From: Bathymodiolus thermophilus thioautotrophic gill symbiont
Lineage (GTDB): Bacteria > Pseudomonadota > Gammaproteobacteria > PS1 > Pseudothioglobaceae
Direction of reading: 5' to 3'
Assembly: GCF_003711265.1 (NCBI RefSeq)
Contig: NZ_CP024634.1
Location: 620,001 to 684,000, forward strand
DNA: 64,000 nucleotides
Part shown: piece after piece, positions 28,089 through 35,600 of the stretch
Layout of the letters: each line of letters begins with the position of its first letter
Numbering within the stretch: the stretch's first letter is position 1
Program-made: the position numbers and the translations under genes
Notes under the pieces: model-generated
What the model saw: the letters and a program-made list of their open reading frames with translations, nothing else
Told to the model about the DNA's origin: nothing
The model's database searches: none

Positions 28089-29549
28089 ATGAATAAAGAC
28101 TCTTTTAACAAATATATAGCGGATGGATATAATCACATTCCTGTTTATCGAACCCTTGACATTGATGCAGATACAGACACTGCCTTAAATTTATATTTAA
28201 AATTAGCCAACACGCCTTACTCTTATCTTTTTGAGTCAGTTGAAGGGGGTAAAAAATGGGGTCGTTACTCTATGATTGGTTTGCATGCACAGACTGTTGT
28301 TAAAGTCTCGGATTACGATGTTCGCATTGAATGGAATGGTGAGTTGCGTGAATCAAGTCAAGTTAAGGACCCTCTGGTATGGATAGAGCAATATTTAGCA
28401 GGCTATAAAGTCCCTCAATTAGACGAATTGCCAGATTTTAACGGTGGATTGGTTGGTTACTTTGGTTATGAAATTATTCGCTATATTGAGCCAAAATTAG
28501 CCAAAATCAACAAACCAGATGAAATGAAAGTGCCTGATATTTTGTTGATGTTATCAAACGATTTGGTGGTGTTTGACAATGTGTTGAACCAAGCTTTTGT
28601 TATTACTCATATTGACCCAAACACGCAAAAATACGAAGATGCACAGGACAGATTGGATGAAATAATAACCAAAATCCAAGCGCCATTTAATCAGTCAGCG
28701 TACCAATCAAATCACCTCAATGGGCAAGATTTTGTTTCTAGTTTTGGTGAAGAAAAATACAAAGTAGCTGTTGAAAAAATACAAGAATATATTGTTGCTG
28801 GCGATGTGATGCAAGTTGTGCCATCACAACGCTTAAGCACCAAATTCAGCGCACCACCAATTGAACTTTATCGCCAGTTGCGCCGCCTTAATCCATCGCC
28901 ATATATGTATTACCTTAATTTAGATGACATTTCTATTGTTGGCTCATCACCTGAAATTCTAACTCGTGTTGATAGCAATAGATGTGCCACCGTACGACCA
29001 CTTGCAGGCACTCGCCCTCGTGGCAAAGATGAGGCGCAAGATTTGGCTTTAGAAAAAGATTTATTAGCAGATGCAAAAGAAATTGCCGAACACTTGATGT
29101 TAATTGACCTTGGGCGTAATGATTTAGGGCGTATTGCCAAAATAGGCAGTGTTAAAGTAACCGATAAAATGTATATTGAGCGTTATTCACATGTGATGCA
29201 TATTGCATCCAATGTAGAGTGCAAACTGCAAGAGAATATGAGTGCGATTGATGTATTAAAAGCAACTTTTCCAGCAGGCACACTAAGTGGCGCACCAAAA
29301 GTCCGAGCGATGGAAATTATTAATGAAGTTGAACCAGTGAAGCGCAATATTTATTCAGGCGCCATTGGCCATCTTTCTTGGCATGGTTGCATGGATATGG
29401 CAATTGCCATTCGCACTGCAGTTATTAAAAATGAAACTCTTTATGTGCAAGCAGGGGCAGGTATTGTCCATGATTCCGACCCTCAATCTGAGTGGAATGA
29501 AACTTTACACAAGGCAAATGCAATAATAAAAGCAGCGGAAAAGGTTTAG
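28089..29549 (+). CDS. trpE: Anthranilate synthase component I
   Basis: Converts chorismate and ammonia/glutamine to anthranilate, the first step of tryptophan synthesis; needs the TrpG amidotransferase, which is not in this window. The 486-residue protein has the N-terminal domain and the chorismate-binding block with PSPYMYYLNL, RPLAGTRPRG, DLGRNDLGR and PAGTLSGAPK. No Shine-Dalgarno is seen, and a TATAAA (28075-28080) lies only 8 bp before the ATG, so the message may be leaderless or nearly so. No trp leader peptide was found. Chorismate-family paralogues such as PabB are less likely given full-length TrpE-type similarity. Confidence 0.93.
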   Translation: MNKDSFNKYIADGYNHIPVYRTLDIDADTDTALNLYLKLANTPYSYLFESVEGGKKWGRYSMIGLHAQTVVKVSDYDVRIEWNGELRESSQVKDPLVWIEQYLAGYKVPQLDELPDFNGGLVGYFGYEIIRYIEPKLAKINKPDEMKVPDILLMLSNDLVVFDNVLNQAFVITHIDPNTQKYEDAQDRLDEIITKIQAPFNQSAYQSNHLNGQDFVSSFGEEKYKVAVEKIQEYIVAGDVMQVVPSQRLSTKFSAPPIELYRQLRRLNPSPYMYYLNLDDISIVGSSPEILTRVDSNRCATVRPLAGTRPRGKDEAQDLALEKDLLADAKEIAEHLMLIDLGRNDLGRIAKIGSVKVTDKMYIERYSHVMHIASNVECKLQENMSAIDVLKATFPAGTLSGAPKVRAMEIINEVEPVKRNIYSGAIGHLSWHGCMDMAIAIRTAVIKNETLYVQAGAGIVHDSDPQSEWNETLHKANAIIKAAEKV

Positions 29550-29580
29550 AGTGCGCTAATATTATGCTTTAGTGATAGTG

Positions 29581-29608
29581 TTGCAATTGTTTTTTTTCTA
29601 TGTATTAT
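29581..29608 (+). promoter_or_regulatory. Candidate sox operon promoter
   Basis: TTGCAA at 29581-29586, a 16-bp spacer and TATTAT at 29603-29608, about 65 bp before the soxX start. No operator repeat for a SoxR-type repressor was recognised. Confidence 0.45.
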
Positions 29609-29673
29609 TATCGCCTAGTTGATTTATTTGAATCTACTAAATGTTCTATTTTTATATTAAAGAGGAGAAGACT

Positions 29674-30018
29674 ATGAAGAAAAGCATTTCTATTGCGGCG
29701 GTTATAACTTTAGCGTCATTATTTATAATGCCACTAGAGGCGAACGCCAAAGAGATGACAGGTAAAGAGCTTGCTTTTGACCGTAAATTGGGTAATTGTT
29801 TGGCATGCCATTCAGTTTCAGATGGTGGACAACCGGGTAATATTGGCCCGCCACTGTTGGCAATGAAAGCCAGATTCCCAGATAAGGCTGTGTTAAGAGC
29901 ACAGATTTGGGATGCAACAGCTAGAAACCCAAAATCTTTAATGCCTCCGTTTGGCAAACATAAAATGTTAACTGAAAATCAAATTGATAAAGTTACAGAT
30001 TTCATTCATTCATTATAA
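29674..30018 (+). CDS. soxX: Sulfur oxidation c-type cytochrome SoxX
   Basis: Small monoheme subunit of the periplasmic SoxXA complex, which conjugates thiosulfate to the SoxY carrier. The ATG at 29674 follows a strong AGAGGAG site and gives 114 residues. The earlier in-frame ATG at 29641 would add 11 residues and spoil the signal peptide. A Sec signal (MKKSISIAAVITLASLF, cleavage near ANA-K) precedes a single heme site NCLACH (C42, C45, H46). A likely axial methionine lies in SLMPPFGKHKM. It is first of five closely spaced sox genes. Confidence 0.95.
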   Translation: MKKSISIAAVITLASLFIMPLEANAKEMTGKELAFDRKLGNCLACHSVSDGGQPGNIGPPLLAMKARFPDKAVLRAQIWDATARNPKSLMPPFGKHKMLTENQIDKVTDFIHSL

Positions 30019-30035
30019 TTAAAGGAGAAAAGAAA

Positions 30036-30479
30036 ATGAAAAGAAGATTATTTTTAAAAAGTGCAATGGCAGGATCAGCGGTTGTAACGGCAGTAGGCGC
30101 AGGCTTACTAACACCGTCAGCAGTTTTTGCTGCTTCAGCAAAATTTAAGGGCTTGTCGAATACGGCAGTATCAGGTGCAGCAAGTGCGGGCGCAGGTTCA
30201 TTTAAGTTCAAAGCCCCTAAAATCGCTGAAAATGGTGCAGTTGTACCAGTAACAGTGGATGCTTCCAAGATGAATGGTGTTTCTAATATTGCTTTTTTAG
30301 TAAAAAAGAACAGCACACCATTAGCGGCTTCATTCAATTTGTCTGGCGCTGTTGGCTTTGTTTCTACTCGTATTAAAATGGGTAAAACTTCGGATGTAGA
30401 TGCGATTGTTACTGCAAACGGTTCAATGACCAAAGTAACGAAAAACATCAAAGTAACCATTGGCGGCTGCGGCGGTTAA
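30036..30479 (+). CDS. soxY: Thiosulfate oxidation carrier protein SoxY
   Basis: Carries sulfur intermediates covalently on the cysteine of its C-terminal GGCGG swinging arm, seen here at the very end (TIGGCGG). The 147-residue product has a twin-arginine signal (MKRRLFLKSAMAGSAV, cleavage near VFAAS), as expected for export of a folded SoxYZ dimer. It lies 17 bp after soxX and 26 bp before its partner soxZ. Confidence 0.96.
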   Translation: MKRRLFLKSAMAGSAVVTAVGAGLLTPSAVFAASAKFKGLSNTAVSGAASAGAGSFKFKAPKIAENGAVVPVTVDASKMNGVSNIAFLVKKNSTPLAASFNLSGAVGFVSTRIKMGKTSDVDAIVTANGSMTKVTKNIKVTIGGCGG

Positions 30480-30505
30480 CTAAATATAAAAAAGGAGAAA
30501 ACATT

Positions 30506-30808
30506 ATGTCAAAAATTAAATTAAAGCCAAAAGCTAGAAAAGGTGTTATTACTGTCAAAGCGCTTATTAAACATCCAATGGAAACTGGATTTCGTAAGAA
30601 AAAAGGTAAATTAATTCCTGCAAACCATATTGATCACATAACCATATCGCATAATGGTAAAAAGTTTGTAGATGCAGATATTGGTAGTTCTGTTTCTAAA
30701 GACCCATACTTTAAGTTTAAAGTTGCTGGTGCCAAAGGCGATACCATTGAACTTAAATATAAGGACAACTTGGGAAGCACAGGCACTATGATGAAAAAAT
30801 CCAAGTAA
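30506..30808 (+). CDS. soxZ: Thiosulfate oxidation carrier complex protein SoxZ
   Basis: Partner of SoxY in the heterodimeric carrier. The 100-residue protein has no signal peptide, as expected because it is exported with SoxY by the Tat pathway. It is an Ig-like beta-sandwich with KARKGVITVKALIKHPMETGFRK-type conserved N-terminal half and DNLGSTGTMMKK at the end. Confidence 0.96.
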   Translation: MSKIKLKPKARKGVITVKALIKHPMETGFRKKKGKLIPANHIDHITISHNGKKFVDADIGSSVSKDPYFKFKVAGAKGDTIELKYKDNLGSTGTMMKKSK

Positions 30809-30835
30809 GTTTATTTTTTATTTGAGGAGAGAATA

Positions 30836-31699
30836 ATGAAGAAAATTATAACAACAGTAGCGGTGACAGCTTTATTGAGCTCAACCGCTGTATTTTCGGT
30901 GCAGCAATCATCAGTCGTTCAGTCTGACATTGACGCCTTCCAAGGTCACTTTAAAAAAAGGTTTCCTGAATTATCGTTAAATGACTTTTCCAAAGGTCCT
31001 TATGCGATGAGTGAAGACAAAATGTCACAGTTTGAAGCATTGATGGAGATGCCCCCATTTGAGGATCATGTAGAAAAAGGTGGGAAATTATGGAAAACAG
31101 CGTTTAAGAATGGAAAAACTTATTCCAGTTGTTTTTCTGGTGATGATGAAACCATTCGCACTCAGTATCCACGATGGGATGCAGCTAAGGGCAAGGTTGT
31201 TAGTTTGGAAAAAGCACTTTTAGATTGCCGTGTAAAAAATGGCGAGAAGAAAATTGGTTCTGGTAAAGGTAAGTTAGCTTGGATTTCGGCTTACTTAACG
31301 ACCATTGCTGAAGGTCAAACCATTAATGTAATCGTACCTGAAGGTGATGAAAAGGCGTTGGCTGCTTATAACGCAGGCAAAAAGTTTTTCTATGCTAAGC
31401 GAGGACAACTCAACTTATCTTGTGCGAATTGTCATGTAGATAACCCTGGTCGGCGTATTCGTGGCAACACATTGTCGCCAGCATTAGGGCAAGTTACACA
31501 CTTTCCTGTATGGCGTGGAAAATGGGCGAAGAAGAAAGGTGATGGTTTTGGCACCATTCAGCGTCGTTATGGCGGTTGCAACAAGCAAGTTCGTGCGCAA
31601 CCATTTAAGCGACAAAAAGATGCGTATAGCAATCTAGAATACTTCCACACTATTATGAGTAATGGCATGGAGATTTCTGGTACCGAGTACAGAGAATAA
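30836..31699 (+). CDS. soxA: L-cysteine S-thiosulfotransferase subunit SoxA
   Basis: Catalytic cytochrome of SoxXA that links thiosulfate to SoxY. The 287-residue product has a Sec signal (residues 1-21). It has a single C-terminal CXXCH heme site (C196, C199, H200 in LSCANCH) and the active-site cysteine C248 in RRYGGCNKQVRAQP. The N-terminal cytochrome domain lacks a heme motif; the remaining cysteines near 99 and 131 could form a disulfide. It is therefore the monoheme SoxA type. It lies 27 bp after soxZ. Confidence 0.95.
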   Translation: MKKIITTVAVTALLSSTAVFSVQQSSVVQSDIDAFQGHFKKRFPELSLNDFSKGPYAMSEDKMSQFEALMEMPPFEDHVEKGGKLWKTAFKNGKTYSSCFSGDDETIRTQYPRWDAAKGKVVSLEKALLDCRVKNGEKKIGSGKGKLAWISAYLTTIAEGQTINVIVPEGDEKALAAYNAGKKFFYAKRGQLNLSCANCHVDNPGRRIRGNTLSPALGQVTHFPVWRGKWAKKKGDGFGTIQRRYGGCNKQVRAQPFKRQKDAYSNLEYFHTIMSNGMEISGTEYRE

Positions 31700-31710
31700 A
31701 GGAGAATAAC

Positions 31711-32058
31711 ATGAAAAAGGTATTATTAATATTATCGTTAGCTTTTGGTTTGTCAGCTTGTGGAGGTAGTGGCTCTGGATATAAGTCTATGGCGCCTGCC
31801 ACTATGGCTAAAGTCAAAGTTGAAGCACCAGTTCTTTCTTATGCAACTGCGCTGAAGGTGGCTAAATCTGAGCAGAAGAAGGCTAAAAAAGTAGGTATGG
31901 AATGGAACACGATCCGTAAACTTATGAAGTCTGCTAAGAAAAAGGCTAAAGCTGGCAATGAAAAAGCCGCCATTAAGTTGCTTGTAACAGCTGCTGAACA
32001 TGGTAGGCTTGGTCAACAACAAGCTAAAGACCAAGTTAATGCAGGTCCTAATTTCTAG
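31711..32058 (+). CDS. soxK: SoxXA-binding protein, lipoprotein form (SoxK/SaxB-like)
   Basis: A 115-residue protein 11 bp after soxA. It has a lipoprotein signal with lipobox LSAC at about residues 14-17, then a short lysine- and alanine-rich helical domain (ALKVAKSEQKKAKKVGMEWNTIRKLM). That composition and the position after soxA match the SoxAX-binding proteins (SoxK/SaxB) that stimulate SoxXA activity. Lipid anchoring would tether SoxXA to a membrane. The assignment rests on position plus the helical motif, and is less certain than the other sox genes. Confidence 0.8.
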   Translation: MKKVLLILSLAFGLSACGGSGSGYKSMAPATMAKVKVEAPVLSYATALKVAKSEQKKAKKVGMEWNTIRKLMKSAKKKAKAGNEKAAIKLLVTAAEHGRLGQQQAKDQVNAGPNF

Positions 32059-32076
32059 ATTTATCTAGTTATTTAG

Positions 32077-32106
32077 AAAAAATACCCCTTTATTGGGGTA
32101 TTTTTT
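32077..32106 (+). terminator. Intrinsic terminator of the sox operon
   Basis: AAAAAATACCCC (32077-32088) pairs with GGGGTATTTTTT (32095-32106) across a 6-nt loop. A strong bidirectional-looking terminator 18 bp after soxK. Confidence 0.92.
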
Positions 32107-32142
32107 CGTCTGTATTTTTTATTCGAGACTTTTGCATAGGTA

Positions 32143-32213
32143 CTTGAATCCTTATCATAAGCATAACACTCTTTTGACCAACTTAATGAGTGTTGTGCTT
32201 ATGTGAATTCAAG
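32143..32213. repeat. Long imperfect inverted repeat after the sox operon
   Basis: Inner 16-bp arms CATAAGCATAACACTC (32156-32171) and GAGTGTTGTGCTTATG (32188-32203) differ at one position; outer CTTGAAT / ATTCAAG (32143-32149, 32207-32213) extend the stem. Just before it, GAGACTTTTGCATA at about 32125 resembles the end of the 161-bp elements, so this may be a related or hybrid palindromic repeat. Confidence 0.6.
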
Positions 32214-32247
32214 GGTGACTTAATAACTATTCTATTTTTTACCCCTA

Positions 32248-32515
32248 ACCAAAGGGCAAAACTTAGTATAATGGATTGACTTTGAAAAGTTGGGGTTCAA
32301 AATAATCAGAAAACTAAGTGTGTATAACTTGTGCGTTTGGGGTGGCTTAGGTAAAAGGTATTTTGAAAAAATGGTGTCATTAGTGATTCTTCTAACCTCT
32401 TTTTTTAGTAGAGAAAGAACGGTTATAAACTGTTCCCTACGGACTATTGCGTCTTTTTTTTTTGCTTATGCAACGCTCTCTTTTTAGCGTGCACCCAAAA
32501 TAGAGTCTAAAATAA
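32248..32515. repeat. Intergenic module of the giant-gene array, copy A
   Basis: Starts at AACCAAAGGGCAAAACTTAG and resembles the spacers after each giant gene, including a GGTTATAAAC segment, GCGTCTTTTTTT and ACGCTCTCTTTTTAGCGT. It lacks the roughly 145-bp segment present in copies B, C and D. A small open frame here (32290-32487) has no counterpart preserved in the other copies and is not called. Its function, if any, is unknown. Confidence 0.75.
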
Positions 32516-32547
32516 AAAAAAATTTACTTTCTATGTAAAAACTATTA

Positions 32548-32611
32548 TATAATATGCACGGGATTTATCTGCATAATCATAATTATAATCATAATTAATT
32601 ATGCAGATAAA
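32548..32611 (+). promoter_or_regulatory. Promoter -10 and conserved 5' UTR hairpin, giant gene 1
   Basis: TATAAT at 32548-32553 is followed by a perfect 14-bp inverted repeat, TTTATCTGCATAAT (32564-32577) and ATTATGCAGATAAA (32598-32611), with a 20-nt AT-rich loop. The hairpin falls at the start of the predicted transcript, about 80 bp before the start codon. The element recurs before all four giant genes. Confidence 0.7.
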
Positions 32612-32690
32612 CCTTAATTAAGTTTTTTACTAATTTTTTAAAGAAAGTTTTATCTGAATTAAACCCTAATAAAAGCAAAGGAAAGAAAGT

Positions 32691-35600
32691 ATGCAAGCAA
32701 AAACACAGAAACAAGTTATGGCGTTACAAAATAAAGCTCAAAAAGTCGTTAATAAACTTAACGAAGAGGTTGTTGCCATTGCTGAGGGTGTCCAGCACAT
32801 CCAAACTCAAGCAGGTGTAGCGTATCAATTAAACATTAAAGATTTTAACACTAAAAAGTTAAACTTAATTGCCAAAAAAATCGGCGATGATTTGGAAGTG
32901 ACACTAAAAGAAGGTGTTATTATCTTTGATAACTATTTTAATATTTGCGCCACTGATTTATCTTGCTTGGTTTCTTTGCCCACCAAAGACGGTGGACTTT
33001 ACCATATTGTTGCCGATGCTTTCTTTACTTTAGAAGACGACACCCAAGTGGTGTATTTTTATGGCGAACAATCTATTGTTTCCACAGAATCTAGTGCCGT
33101 AAGCACAGATAACAACCAAAGCTTTTTTGATGTTGTTACTTCCAACATAGGAATCGTAGCTGCAGTTGTGGTTGGGGCTGTTGTAGTTGCCACTAGTGGC
33201 AGCGACAAGAATGGTAATGACGATGATGCACCACTAACATTTACCCTTGCAGATGCAGGCGACTTTACCGACAGTGCTATGGTTATTGTCGATAACTTGA
33301 AAGAAGGAGTAACTTGGCAGTATTCTGTTGATGGTGGCGCTAGTTTCACTGATGGTGCAGGTAGTAGTTTTGTGCTGAACGAAGGCGCTTATGCCGAGAA
33401 TGCCATTCAGATTAAACAAACCGATGCAGCCGGCAATACCTTAGCCGTCATTAAGAATACTTCCCCTGTTGTTGTAGACACCACAAATCCTTTATTTACC
33501 AGCGCAACTATAGTTGATGTTAAAACAAACACCGAGGCATCGGAAACGATATATGAGGCAACAGCAATAGACAATAATGCAGTTACTTACACCTTAGAAG
33601 ATGGCAATCAAAAAGACAAATTTACGATTAGTAAGGAGGGGGAACTAAGATACAAGCAAAAACAAACGACAGTACATAATGACGACAAAGTTACCATTAT
33701 TGCCACTGATGCTGCAGGCAATGAAACAAAGCAACTTGTTACTGTGTCGGTGAAAGATTTTGTTTTATCTACCTCAGTTGTTTGGAATAATATTGGTGAT
33801 GATAATAATATCAATATTGCGGAATTGGCAATGGCTACTTTGAGTGGTACAGTTACTTCCACTGATAGCACATTTACTGACTTAAATATTGCCAGCATTG
33901 TTTTCAAACAAAATAATGCTGTTGTTCACACGATTAACACCGCTCTTCCTGTTATTAATAACAACACTTGGGCTTTAAACCACGACAACGCTTGGGCTTC
34001 AAAACTTGTCGATGGCAATTGCACTGTTGTTGTGAATCTTTCTGCTAATAGTGGCGGTATCACAGGTCAGGGGGAGGCGGTAGTAGTAATTGATATAGTC
34101 GCTCCAGTAACACCCGTATTGAACTTAAATGATGGCATTACCAAAAATAGCACAATGACTGTTGGTGGTTTAGAGGCAGGTGCAACTTGGCAGTATTCTA
34201 TTGATGGTGGCACTAACTTTACCAGTGGCACAGGCAGTAGTTTTATACTAAATGAAGGTACTTATGCTGAAAATACCATTCAGATCAAACAAACTGATGT
34301 AGCTGGCAACACTTCAAGCGTTTTTAAAAATATGTCATCTGTTGTTGTGGACACCACAAATCCTTTATTTACCAGCGCAACTATAGTTAATGTTGAAATA
34401 AACACCGAAGCATCGGAAATGATATATGAAGCAACAGCAACAGACAATAATGCAGTTACTTACACCTTAGAAGATGGCAATCAAAAAGACAAATTTACGA
34501 TTAGCAAGGAGGGTGAACTAAGATACAAGCAAAAACAAACGATAGCACATAATGACGACAAAGTTACCATTATTGCCACTGATGCTGCAGGCAATGAAAC
34601 AAAGCAACTCGTTATTGTGTCGGTGAAAGAGATTGCTTTACTCACCACAGTTATTTGGAATGGCATTAGTGATGATAGTATTATTAATATTGCGGAATTG
34701 GCAGTAACCACTTTAAGTGGTACAGTTACTGGCTTAAGTAATGCCAGTAATGTCAGTATTACCAGTATTATCTTTAAACAAGAAGGTGTTGATGCTACTT
34801 ATACGCTTGACTCCAGCCTTCTTCCGAGTATTAATAGCGATAACACTTGGACTTTAGTCAACGACAATACCTGGACTTCACAACTTAGTGACGGTAATAA
34901 TTACATAGTTACCGTCAACCTTTCTGACAATAATGGCAGTGATAGCAATATTTTATTAGGTCAGGGAAAAGCAACAGCAGTAACGATTAACAAAATTGTT
35001 CCAGCAACGCCAACACTTAATTTTACAGATACTGGTTCAGTGAATGACGATGGTATTACCAACAATGGCATAATTACTGTTGGTGATTTAGAGTCAGGTG
35101 CAACTTGGCAGTATTCTATTAATGGTGGCGTTAACTTTACTAATGGTACAGGTAATAGTTTTACGCTAATTGAAGGCACTTATGCTGTCAATGCCATTCG
35201 GATTAAGCAAATTAATGCAATTGGTAATGTTTCAATCGTAATGACAAACGATTTAACTATTGTTGTGGACGCCACCCCTCCAGCAATGCCAACATTTAAC
35301 TTTATAGATACAGGTTTATCGCACGAAGATCGCATTACCAACAATGGTACAATGACTGTTGGCGGTTTAGTGGTAGATGCAACTTGGCAGTATTCTATTG
35401 ATGGTGGCACTAATTTTACTAGTGGCACAGGCAGTAGTTTTACGCTGACTGAGGGTACTTATGCTGAGAATAGCATTCAGATTAAACAATTTGATGTGGC
35501 TGGTAATGCCTCAAGCGTCTTTAAGAATACTTCGCCTATTGTCGTGGACACTACCCCTCCAGTAGCGCCAGGGTTAACTTTTGTAGATACAGGTTCATCA

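Noticed and set aside
32290-32487. 65-codon open frame upstream of giant gene 1
   Set aside because: It lies in intergenic module A, and the frame is not kept in modules B to E.
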